DNA of 64,000 nucleotides from an uncultured Clostridia bacterium (GTDB lineage Bacteria > Bacillota > Clostridia > Christensenellales > Borkfalkiaceae), in NCBI GenBank assembly GCA_947630705.1, contig CANRIK010000018.1, forward strand, positions 62,001 to 126,000, read 5' to 3'. The notes below the pieces were generated by a model. The model was not told the DNA's origin and did not search any database. It saw only the letters and a program-made list of their open reading frames with translations. Both the position numbers and the translations under genes were made by a program. This document shows positions 34,832 to 44,000 of this stretch, one piece after another (the first letter of the stretch is position 1; each line of letters starts with the position of its first letter).

Positions 34832-35764
34832 ATGTATAATGTTTTTATTGACGGCAAGGACGGTACTACCGGACTTCAAATATATGAGAGATTGGGTAAG
34901 CGAAAAGACGTAAATCTGATCACTCTGCCGGAGGACAAGCGTAAAGACGAAAAATACAGAGCCGAATGTTTGAATTCGTCGGACATAAGTTTTTTGTGTC
35001 TGCCGGACGAGGCGGCAAAGCAAGCCGTTTCGCTGGTAAAAAATCCCGAAGTGCGAATTATCGACGCTTCGACTGCGCATAGAACAAATCCCGAATGGGT
35101 ATACGGCTTCCCCGAAATCTCGGCGAAAAGAAGAGAGGAAATAGCCGGAACCAAACGTCTTGCCAATCCGGGTTGCTATGCTACGGGATTTATTTCGATT
35201 GTTGCGCCCCTTGTAAAGAAAGGTCTTGTTTCGCCCGATTATCCGTTCGTTGCTCAGGGAATTTCCGGCTATTCGGGAGCGGGTAAAAAAGCAATCGCAA
35301 TTTATGAAAGCGAGCAGAGGGACGCCGAATTCGATTCACCTCGGCATTATGCGCTGGGGCTTGCACATAAACATTTGCCTGAAATGGTAAAAGAGTGCGG
35401 ATTGAATCATCGCCCGATATTTACTCCCGTAATCTGTGATTTTTATTGCGGAATGACCGTTACAGTACCGCTTTATATCGCATTAATGAACAAAAAGGCC
35501 GATTATAATAGCGTAAGAGAGTTTTTTACAGAGTACTATGCCAGACAGAACTATGTAAAAGTAGCCCGTAAAGAAGAGATTCCGCTCTTTTTGGCGGCAA
35601 ACAGTTTGGCCGGTACTAATTATTTAAAAATTTTTATAAACGGCAATGACGAGCAGATATTTATATCGGCGGTTCTCGATAACCTCGGCAAAGGCGCTTC
35701 GGGTGCGGCAGTGCAGAATATGAATATTATGCTCGGACTTGACGAAAGAGTTTCGTTGGATTAA
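34832..35764 (+). CDS. argC: N-acetyl-gamma-glutamyl-phosphate reductase (type 2)
   Basis: NADPH-dependent reduction of N-acetylglutamyl phosphate to the semialdehyde. At 310 residues it is the shorter type 2 form; type 1 has about 345. The N-terminal F-I-D-G-K-D-G-T-T-G-L-Q binds cofactor, F-L-C-L-P-D-E-A-A follows, and the catalytic cysteine is in A-N-P-G-C-Y-A-T-G. Q-G-I-S-G-Y-S-G-A-G-K and L-A-H-K-H-L-P-E are further type 2 landmarks. Its ATG abuts the argG stop. Confidence 0.96.
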   Translation: MYNVFIDGKDGTTGLQIYERLGKRKDVNLITLPEDKRKDEKYRAECLNSSDISFLCLPDEAAKQAVSLVKNPEVRIIDASTAHRTNPEWVYGFPEISAKRREEIAGTKRLANPGCYATGFISIVAPLVKKGLVSPDYPFVAQGISGYSGAGKKAIAIYESEQRDAEFDSPRHYALGLAHKHLPEMVKECGLNHRPIFTPVICDFYCGMTVTVPLYIALMNKKADYNSVREFFTEYYARQNYVKVARKEEIPLFLAANSLAGTNYLKIFINGNDEQIFISAVLDNLGKGASGAAVQNMNIMLGLDERVSLD

Positions 35765-35765
35765 A

Positions 35766-36983
35766 ATGAGTTTGATTGAAATTGACGGCGGAGTCTGCGC
35801 GCCTATCGGATTTAAAGCCGGCGGCGTTCATTGCGGAATCCGCAAAAATAAAACCAAAAAAGACTTTGCGTTGATTATCAGCGAGGTGAAGGCTTCTGCT
35901 GCCGGCGTGTATACGAGCAATCTTGTGAAGGGCGCGCCGGTTGTGGTGACAAAACAGCATCTCTTTGACGGATATGCGCAAGCAATAGTATGCAACAGCG
36001 GCAATGCAAATACATGCAATGCCGACGGTATTCAGATAGCCGAAGGTATGTGTTCGCTCGTCGAAAGAGTCAGCGGCATAAGATCGGAAGACGTTATTGT
36101 GGCGTCCACGGGCGTAATCGGTCAGAAACTCGATATAGGTCCTATGGCCGATTGCATCGATAAATTGTACGAATCGCTCGGCAATAACAGTAAAGACGCC
36201 AATGAAGCCATTATGACTACCGATACCGTTCCCAAGTCCGTTGCCGTTCAATTCATTTTGGGAGACAAAGTGTGTCGTATCGGCGCCATCGCAAAGGGTA
36301 TAGGAATGGTATGTCCCAATATGGCTACCAATCTGATATTTCTGACCAGCGATGTTGCTATTTCGCCTGAAATGTTGCAGTCCGCGCTCTCCGAGGACGT
36401 CGGTTCTTCTTTCAACATGATAAGCGTAGACGGAGATCAGTCCACCAACGATACGTGCTGCATACTTTCCAACGGCCTTGCGGAAAACGAAAAAATCGTG
36501 AGTGCAGACGGCAATTATAAAGTTTTTAAAAGAGCTTTGCATTATTGCACCGTCAAATTGTCTAAAATGATAGCCAAAGACGGGGAAGGCGCCACAAAGT
36601 TGATAGAATGTAACGTCAAGGGTGCAAAGAGCGTTAAAATGGCAAAGACAGTCGCTAAGACCATAATCAAATCCTCTCTTGTAAAGGCGGCAATGTTCGG
36701 TGCGGATGCCAACTGGGGAAGAGTTCTCTGTGCAATAGGTTATTCCGGGGAGAAAATCGACCCTTTCAAAATAGACGTTGATTTCAAGTCGAAGAAGGGT
36801 ATTCTTCCCGTTTGCAGACAAGGTTACGGAGTGGATTTTTCAGAGGATTTTGCAAAAGTCGTTCTTTCGGAAGACGAGATAAAGATAAACGTAAATCTTA
36901 ATCTCGGAGCAAGTTCCGCCGTAGCGTGGGGTTGCGATCTTACTTACGATTACGTAAAGATTAACGGAGATTACAGAACATAA
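35766..36983 (+). CDS. argJ: Bifunctional ornithine/glutamate N-acetyltransferase
   Basis: Transfers acetyl groups from N-acetylornithine to glutamate, giving the recycling version of arginine synthesis; some ArgJ enzymes also use acetyl-CoA. From the ATG at 35766 it has 405 residues. The proenzyme is self-cleaved between Ala187 and Thr188 in C-P-N-M-A-T-N-L, the new N-terminal Thr being the nucleophile. T-T-D-T-V-P-K and D-G-D-Q-S-T-N-D-T are further conserved blocks. The final A-W-G-C-D-L-T-Y-D-Y-V is characteristic. Only one base separates it from argC. An in-frame start 27 bases upstream lies inside argC and is less likely. Confidence 0.96.
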   Translation: MSLIEIDGGVCAPIGFKAGGVHCGIRKNKTKKDFALIISEVKASAAGVYTSNLVKGAPVVVTKQHLFDGYAQAIVCNSGNANTCNADGIQIAEGMCSLVERVSGIRSEDVIVASTGVIGQKLDIGPMADCIDKLYESLGNNSKDANEAIMTTDTVPKSVAVQFILGDKVCRIGAIAKGIGMVCPNMATNLIFLTSDVAISPEMLQSALSEDVGSSFNMISVDGDQSTNDTCCILSNGLAENEKIVSADGNYKVFKRALHYCTVKLSKMIAKDGEGATKLIECNVKGAKSVKMAKTVAKTIIKSSLVKAAMFGADANWGRVLCAIGYSGEKIDPFKIDVDFKSKKGILPVCRQGYGVDFSEDFAKVVLSEDEIKINVNLNLGASSAVAWGCDLTYDYVKINGDYRT

Positions 36984-36986
36984 AAG

Positions 36987-37835
36987 ATGGATAAGCAGGA
37001 GCAGGCGGCCTTTCTTATTGAGGCTATGCCTTATATTAAAAAGTATTTTAATAAAATTCTCGTTGTAAAATACGGCGGCAACGCCATGATAGACGAAAAT
37101 CTTAAAAGTTCTGTCATGCGCGATTTGGTCGTTTTGAATTTGCTCGGGATAAAAGTTGTGCTTGTCCATGGCGGCGGACCCGAAATAACCGCTACGATTG
37201 AAAAAATGGGCAAGGAGTCCGTATTTGTGAACGGTTTGAGGTATACGGACGAAGAGACCGCCGAAATTGTGCGCATGGTGCTTGCCGGAAAAGTAAACAA
37301 AGCTCTCGTTGACTTGTTGGAGAGGAACGGCGGCAGTGCCGTAGGACTTTGCGGACAAGACGGTCATATGCTTAAATGCGAAAAGATGGACGAAAACCTC
37401 GGTTTTGTCGGAAACGTTGTCTCGATAGATACAAAGATTGTCACCGATTTGCTTGATTTGGGTTATATCCCCGTAATTTCTACGGTCGGATACGACGACG
37501 AGGGCAATATATATAATGTAAACGCGGACACTGCGGCGGCAGCCATTGCCGGAGCTTTGAACGCCGAAAGTCTCATTCTCATGACAGACATAAAGGGGTT
37601 GCTTGAAAATAAAGACGATCCGTCGAGTCTGATTAAAAAAGTTTACGTTTCCGATATTCCGGCTTTGGTAAAACAGGGAATCATATCCGGAGGAATGATT
37701 CCGAAAATCGAATGTTGTAAAGAGGCAATCCGTCGCGGAGTGAAAAAGGTGTTTATAACCGACGGACGCGTGGCTCATTCCATTTTGGTTGAAATATTAT
37801 CCGAACAAGGCAGTGGAACAATGTTCCTCAATTGA
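36987..37835 (+). CDS. argB: Acetylglutamate kinase
   Basis: Phosphorylates N-acetylglutamate, the usual arginine-controlled step. The 282 residues of amino-acid-kinase fold show K-Y-G-G-N-A-M, V-H-G-G-G-P-E-I, the D-T-A-A-A-A-I-A block, M-T-D-I-K-G-L and S-G-G-M-I-P-K. The N-terminal helix (about 1-20) before the kinase core resembles that used for hexamer formation and arginine inhibition in feedback-sensitive forms, but this is inference. A T-rich hairpin follows its stop before argD. Confidence 0.96.
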   Translation: MDKQEQAAFLIEAMPYIKKYFNKILVVKYGGNAMIDENLKSSVMRDLVVLNLLGIKVVLVHGGGPEITATIEKMGKESVFVNGLRYTDEETAEIVRMVLAGKVNKALVDLLERNGGSAVGLCGQDGHMLKCEKMDENLGFVGNVVSIDTKIVTDLLDLGYIPVISTVGYDDEGNIYNVNADTAAAAIAGALNAESLILMTDIKGLLENKDDPSSLIKKVYVSDIPALVKQGIISGGMIPKIECCKEAIRRGVKKVFITDGRVAHSILVEILSEQGSGTMFLN

Positions 37836-37865
37836 CTGATTTATTTTTAAATCAGTCTTTCTTTT
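37834..37865 (+). terminator. Terminator-like hairpin between argB and argD
   Basis: Ten-bp stem GACTGATTTA (37834-37843) with its complement (37848-37857), TTTT loop, then TTTCTTTT. The stem is AT-rich, so termination is probably partial and would lower expression of argD and the genes after it. Confidence 0.6.
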
Positions 37866-37881
37866 AATAAAAGGAGAATTC

Positions 37882-39048
37882 ATGAATAAGTCTGAAATAA
37901 TAAAGGACGACAAAAATTTTATTGCCAATACTTATGCGCGATTCGATATTGTTGTTAAAGAGGGACACGGAAGCAAAATAATCGACTCCGAGGGAAAGGA
38001 ATATATAGACTGCGCTACGGGCATTGGCGTAAATATATTCGGTATAAACGACGAAGAATGGAAAAAAGCCGTAATCGAGCAAATAAATAAAGTTCAGCAT
38101 GTATGCAATTTGTACTATGCACAGCCGCAGACCGAGCTTGCCAAACTTTTATGCGAAAAGACAGGCGCAAAGAAGGTGTTTTTCGGGAACAGCGGAGCGG
38201 AGGCAAACGAGTGCGCCATAAAAACGGCAAGAAAATATTCCAACGATAAATACGGCGACGGAAGATATGAAATTATAACCTTAAAGGATTCGTTTCACGG
38301 CAGAACGATTGCCACGCTCACCGCAACGGGTCAAGATGCTTTTCACCGTCATTTTGCTCCTTTTTTGGAGGGATTCAGATATGCGGAACCGAGTATGGAG
38401 GGGATACTCTCCTGTTACACCGATAAAACATGCGCCGTAATGGTGGAAGTCATTCAGGGAGAAAGCGGCGTAAACGTTCTCGAAAGTAAATTTTTGAAAA
38501 ATCTCGAAACATTCTGCAAAGAAAGAGATATACTTCTTATCTGCGATGAAGTGCAATGCGGCAACGGCAGAACGGGTCATCTGTATGCATACGAGGCGTT
38601 CGGCATTCATCCGGATATAGTAACGACCGCAAAGGGTCTTGGCGGCGGATTGCCGATAGGCGCGTGCATGCTCTTTGAAAAATGCGAACGGACGCTCGGG
38701 TTCGGCGATCACGGAACGACCTTCGGCGGCAATCCCGTAGCTTGTGCCGGCGGCGCAAGCATAATTAGACGGATAGACAAAAATCTTTTGCTGGAAGTTC
38801 AGGGCAAGGGCGCCTATTTTATGGAAAACATTTCGAAAATCTCCAAAGTGAAGGGAGTAAGCGGAATGGGACTTATGATAGGCATAGATACCGATAAACC
38901 GGCGCGTGAGGTCGCAGAGCAATGCCTTAAAAAGGGATTGATAGTCCTTACGGCGCACAAGAAGGTAAGACTTTTGCCCCCTCTCAATATAACTAAAAAT
39001 GAAATTGACGAAGCTCTCGCAATTTTGAATGAGGTGATATCGCAATGA
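37882..39048 (+). CDS. argD: Acetylornithine aminotransferase
   Basis: PLP-dependent transamination of N-acetylglutamate semialdehyde to N-acetylornithine. The 388 residues belong to class III aminotransferases, with N-S-G-A-E-A-N-E for cofactor phosphate, the S-F-H-G-R-T block, C-D-E-V-Q-C-G-N-G-R-T-G and the PLP lysine in T-T-A-K-G-L-G-G-G. AAAGGAG lies at good spacing before the ATG. Overlaps argF by 4 bases. Some ArgD enzymes also serve as succinyl-DAP aminotransferase in lysine synthesis, which cannot be judged here. Confidence 0.95.
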   Translation: MNKSEIIKDDKNFIANTYARFDIVVKEGHGSKIIDSEGKEYIDCATGIGVNIFGINDEEWKKAVIEQINKVQHVCNLYYAQPQTELAKLLCEKTGAKKVFFGNSGAEANECAIKTARKYSNDKYGDGRYEIITLKDSFHGRTIATLTATGQDAFHRHFAPFLEGFRYAEPSMEGILSCYTDKTCAVMVEVIQGESGVNVLESKFLKNLETFCKERDILLICDEVQCGNGRTGHLYAYEAFGIHPDIVTTAKGLGGGLPIGACMLFEKCERTLGFGDHGTTFGGNPVACAGGASIIRRIDKNLLLEVQGKGAYFMENISKISKVKGVSGMGLMIGIDTDKPAREVAEQCLKKGLIVLTAHKKVRLLPPLNITKNEIDEALAILNEVISQ

Positions 39049-39950
39049 AACATTTACTCAAATTACAGGATTTGACAAGAGAAGAAATACTGTCTATTCT
39101 GAATCTTGCCGACCAGCTCAAATACGAGCGCAATCACGGCATAATCAACGACAGTTTAAAAGGTAAAAAACTGGGTATGATTTTCCAGAAGTCTTCCACA
39201 CGTACGAGAGTATCTTTTGAAACGGGTATTTATGAATTGGGCGGCTACGGAATGTTCTTATCCAGTCATGATTTACAGATCGGCAGAGGCGAGCCGGTCG
39301 AAGATACGGCTCGCGTGCTTTCGCGCTATCTCGACGGAATAATGATCAGAACGTTTGCGCAAAAAGAAGTGGAAGATCTTGCAAAATACGGCTCGATTCC
39401 GGTAATAAACGGATTGACGGACTATGCGCATCCCTGTCAGGTTCTTGCAGACCTTATGACTATTCGCGAATATAAAGGCAGTTTCAAAGATCTGAAACTC
39501 ACTTATGTGGGCGACGGCAACAATATGGCCAACAGCTTGATAGTCGGAGCCGTCAAACTCGATATGGAAATCAATATAGCTTGTCCGGAAGGTTATGAAC
39601 CCGATGCGCAGATTGTCAAGTGGGCTCACGAAAACGGCAACTTGACGATAACTCGCAGCGTAGAAGATGCTATAAGAGCTGCCGATGTGCTGTATACCGA
39701 CGTATGGGCTTCCATGGGTATGGAGAACGAAAAGGTTAAGCGCGAACATGATTTTGTCGGTTACCAGATAAACTCTTCCAACATTAAGAACGCCAAGAGC
39801 GACGTTATGGTTATGCATTGTCTGCCGGCTCACCGCGGAGAGGAGATAACAGCGGAAGTCTTTGAAGCGCATGCAAATGAAATTTTCGACGAGGCGGAAA
39901 ACAGATTGCATGCACAGAAGGCCGTAATGGTCAAATTGATGAAAAAATAA
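39045..39950 (+). CDS. argF: Ornithine carbamoyltransferase
   Basis: Makes citrulline from ornithine and carbamoyl phosphate, the latter supplied by the carAB products encoded next. The 301 residues show the carbamoyl-phosphate signature S-S-T-R-T-R-V-S-F, H-P-C-Q-V-L-A-D, D-G-N-N-M-A-N-S and the ornithine-binding H-C-L-P-A-H-R-G. These motifs distinguish it from aspartate carbamoyltransferase. ATG overlaps the argD stop by four bases. Confidence 0.97.
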   Translation: MKHLLKLQDLTREEILSILNLADQLKYERNHGIINDSLKGKKLGMIFQKSSTRTRVSFETGIYELGGYGMFLSSHDLQIGRGEPVEDTARVLSRYLDGIMIRTFAQKEVEDLAKYGSIPVINGLTDYAHPCQVLADLMTIREYKGSFKDLKLTYVGDGNNMANSLIVGAVKLDMEINIACPEGYEPDAQIVKWAHENGNLTITRSVEDAIRAADVLYTDVWASMGMENEKVKREHDFVGYQINSSNIKNAKSDVMVMHCLPAHRGEEITAEVFEAHANEIFDEAENRLHAQKAVMVKLMKK

Positions 39951-39960
39951 GGGTTTTTAT

Positions 39961-41034
39961 ATGAAAAAGGAAAAAGCATATTTAACACTTAAAAACGGCA
40001 AACAATTTGTCGGTTACAGATTCGGCGCAAAAGGCGAAATGGTAGGCGAACTTGTTTTTACCACAGGTATGACCGGATATATCGAAACTCTTACCGACCC
40101 CAGCTACTACGGGCAGATAGTGACGCAGACTTTTCCGCTTATAGGCAACTACGGAATGATTACGCCCGATTGCGAATCCAAAAAACCGTGGGTTTCCGCC
40201 TATATAGTCCGCGAACAGTGCGTGGAACCCTCCAATTTCAGGAGCGAAGGCACGCTTGATAAATTTTTGAAAGAGCATAACGTAATCGGTCTGTACGGCA
40301 TAGATACGCGCGAGCTCACAAAAATAGTCAGAGAGGCCGGCGTAATGAACGCGGCAATCACTTCAAAACCGCTTGTCGATTTTAGCGATGTCGATAAATT
40401 TATAATAAAAGACGCGGTAAAGAGCGTTACCTGCAATCAGGTTGAATATTACGGTGATCCAAACGGACTTAAAGTTGTCGTATGGGATTTCGGCGCGAAG
40501 GAAAATATAGTTAGGGAGCTCGTAAAAAGAGGTTGTTACTGCATAAAAGTACCGTCGTTTTATACGGCGGAACAGATAATGGATATAGGTCCGGACGGTT
40601 TAATGCTCACAAACGGCCCCGGCGACCCCTCCGAAAACGTGGAAATTATAGAAAACATTAAAAAGCTCGCCGGAAAACTTCCGATATTCGGAATTTGTTT
40701 GGGGCATCAGTTGTTTGCTCTTGCAATGGGCGGCAAGACCAAAAAGATGAAATACGGACATAGGGGAGCCAATCAGCCTGTAAAAAATCTCGAAACCGGC
40801 AGAGTGTACATTTCAAGCCAGAATCACGGTTATGAGGTTATATCTTCGAGCGTTCCGAACGGGAAGCTCACTTACGTCAATGCAAACGATAACACGTGCG
40901 AAGGATTTGATTATCCAGAGCTCAACGCATATACCGTGCAGTTCCACCCCGAGGCGTGCGGCGGACCGCACGACGCGTCGTTCCTTTTTGATAAATTTAT
41001 TTCAAATATAAAGGAGAGCAAGCGCAATGCCTAA
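39961..41034 (+). CDS. carA: Carbamoyl-phosphate synthase small (glutaminase) subunit
   Basis: Hydrolyses glutamine and passes ammonia to CarB. The 357 residues have the CarA-specific N-terminal domain (F-T-T-G-M-T-G-Y-I-E-T-L-T-D-P-S) and a class I glutamine amidotransferase domain. The nucleophile Cys246 lies in G-I-C-L-G-H-Q, and the catalytic His-x-Glu in Q-F-H-P-E. N-G-P-G-D-P-S is also present. Its end overlaps carB by 8 bases. Location after argF suggests that this synthetase is tuned to arginine demand, although it would also serve pyrimidines. Confidence 0.97.
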   Translation: MKKEKAYLTLKNGKQFVGYRFGAKGEMVGELVFTTGMTGYIETLTDPSYYGQIVTQTFPLIGNYGMITPDCESKKPWVSAYIVREQCVEPSNFRSEGTLDKFLKEHNVIGLYGIDTRELTKIVREAGVMNAAITSKPLVDFSDVDKFIIKDAVKSVTCNQVEYYGDPNGLKVVVWDFGAKENIVRELVKRGCYCIKVPSFYTAEQIMDIGPDGLMLTNGPGDPSENVEIIENIKKLAGKLPIFGICLGHQLFALAMGGKTKKMKYGHRGANQPVKNLETGRVYISSQNHGYEVISSSVPNGKLTYVNANDNTCEGFDYPELNAYTVQFHPEACGGPHDASFLFDKFISNIKESKRNA

Positions 41035-44000
41035 AAAAGAGGACATAAAAAAAGTACTTGTAATTGGTTCGGGCCCGATAGTTATCGGACAGGCGGCAGA
41101 ATTCGATTATGCCGGAGCGCAGGCGTGTCGAGTGCTCAAAGACGCCGGAATCAACGTTGTTTTATGCAATTCGAATCCCGCGACGATAATGACGGACAGC
41201 GCACTTGCGGACGAAATTTATCTTGAACCTCTTACGGTCGATACGTTAAAGAGAATAATAATCAAAGAGCGACCCGACAGCTTGCTTGCTTCGCTCGGCG
41301 GTCAGACCGGACTGACTCTCGGCTGTCAGTTGGCAAAATCCGGATTCCTTGACGAATACGGCGTCAAATTGATAGGCGTAAATCTCGAATCCATAGACAG
41401 GGCGGAAGACCGCGAGCTGTTCAAAGAGACCATGCAAAAAATCAATCAGCCCGTTGTTCCGTCCGATATAGCTTATTCCGTTGACGAGTGCGTTGCGATA
41501 GCCGAAAAAATAGGATATCCCGTAATCGTCCGTCCGGCATATACGCTCGGCGGCGCGGGCGGCGGCGTCGCAAAAGACGAAGAAGAGTTGAGGTTGATAT
41601 CGCATAACGGGTTAATGCTCTCGCCAATTACTCAGGTTTTGATTGAGAAGTATATAGGCGGTTGGAAAGAAATAGAATTCGAAGTTTTGCGCGACAGCGT
41701 CGGAAATGTGCTTACGGTATGCTCTATGGAGAATTTCGATCCCGTAGGTATTCACACGGGAGATTCCATAGTTATTGCACCGGCGGTCACTCTTTCCGAT
41801 AAAGAATATCAGATGCTTCGTACCGCTTCGCTTAATATAATTTCCGAACTTAAAATAGAGGGAGGATGTAATTGCCAATTTGCGTTGAATCCCGATTCTT
41901 TTGAATATTCGGTAATAGAAGTAAACCCGAGAGTTTCGCGTTCTTCGGCGCTCGCGTCCAAAGCGACCGGATATCCCATTGCAAAAGTAGCGACAAAAAT
42001 TGCTCTCGGATACACTCTCGATGAAATTAAAAACGACGTTACCGGAAAGACGTACGCCTGCTTCGAGCCTACGCTCGACTATGTGGTTGTAAAACTTCCG
42101 AAGTGGCCGTTCGATAAATTTTTATACGCAAAGCGCAATCTCGGGACGAGAATGAAGGCTACGGGCGAAGTTATGGCAATAGGCACAGGATTTGAAATGG
42201 CCATAATGAAAGCCGTGCGCGGAGCCGAAATTTCGGTGGGTACATTGAATATGCCCAAAATTGCCGAATTGTCAGATGACGAAATATATGAAAAACTTCA
42301 TGAATTGACTGACGAAAGGCTGTTCGTCGTTTATCAGGCAATCAAGCGCGGCATTTCGATTGACGAGATATATAAGATTACGAAAATAGACGAGTGGTTC
42401 TTATATAAACTGAAAAATCTTGCCGATTATGAAAATGAAATTATCGGTAAGCCCATTACCAGAGAACAGTATATCCGAGGTAAGAAACTCGGATATCCAG
42501 ATACGGAGCTCAAAAAACTCTCTGGCAATAATTTGCCCATGCACCGCAACGCTGTATTTAAAATGGTTGATACATGCGGAGCCGAATTTGCCGCTCAAAC
42601 TCCGTATTTCTATTCGACATACGACGAAAAGGAGCACGACGAAGCAAAACCTTTTGTCGCTCAAAGCAAGAAAAAGAGAATCATTGTTATCGGCTCCGGC
42701 CCTATAAGAATAGGTCAGGGAATTGAATTTGATTATTCTTCCGTTCACTGCGTTTGGGCATTGAAGCGTTTGGGTTATGAAGTGATAATAATCAACAACA
42801 ACCCCGAAACTGTTTCAACCGACTTCGACACTGCGGACAGGCTCTACTTTGAGGCTTTGACGCCCGAAGACGTGCAGAACGTAATAGATATGGAAAAGCC
42901 TTACGGCGTCGTTATAACGTTCGGCGGACAGACGGCAATAAAATTATGCGGATATCTCGATAAAAAGGGAGTAAAAATACTCGGCACTCCGGCAGACAGC
43001 GTAGACCTTGCGGAAGATAGGGAGAGATTTGACGAACTTCTCGAACAGTTTGATATAGCTCGTCCGAAGGGACTTACGGTTATGAGCAAGGAAGAAGCGG
43101 TACACGCCGCCGAGACCTTGGGCTATCCCGTACTTTTGAGGCCTTCCTATGTCATAGGCGGTCAGAATATGACAATCGCCTTTACTCAAAACGATATCGA
43201 AAGATATATGGATGTCATTCTTGCGCAGAAGATTGAAAATCCCGTGCTCTGCGATAAATATCTCATGGGTACGGAACTTGAAGTTGACGCGATTTCAGAC
43301 GGAGTGGACGTTCTTATCCCGGGCATAATGCAACATATCGAGCGTGCCGGCGTACATAGCGGAGACTCGATAGCGGTATATCCTCCTTACAATTTGAGCG
43401 ACGCAATGTTAAAAAAGGTTGTAGATATATCCGAAAAACTTGCCATAGCTCTGAAAACAAAAGGACTTATAAACATTCAGTATCTAATATATCATAACCA
43501 GCTCTATGTAATTGAGGTAAATCCGAGAGCGTCGAGAACTATTCCGTATATTTCAAAAGTTACGGGCGTGCCGATGGTTGACCTTGCCACGAAAATTCTG
43601 ATGGGAGCAAAACTGAAAAAATTGGGCTACGGAACAGGTTTGTATCCGACTTCTCCGTATGTGGCCGTTAAGGTTCCGGTATTTTCTTTTGAAAAACTTA
43701 ATGACGTAAACTCGCAGTTGGGACCCGAAATGAAATCTACCGGAGAAGTGCTCGGCATCGGTAAGACCATAGAGGAAGCGCTTTTCAAGGGTCTTGTTTC
43801 GGCAGGCTTCAATATGAAACATCCCGATAAACAGCATCCTTCCGGCATTTATTTCACTATTAACGATCAGGATAAATTTGAAATAGTTAATATAGTCAAG
43901 AAGTTTGCGGATTTGGGGCTTACTTTATATGCGACAAAGGGAACGGCCAACGTTATAAGAAGTTTGGGTCTGGAATGTACGGAAGTTGCAAGACTTTCTA

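Noticed and set aside
35727-36821. A 364-codon open frame on the minus strand opposite argJ
   Set aside because: It mirrors argJ codon structure, has no ribosome site and no recognisable motifs, and argJ itself is certain. The same holds for 36840-37778 (opposite argB), 15298-16218 (opposite ftsZ) and 38281-39045 (opposite argD).
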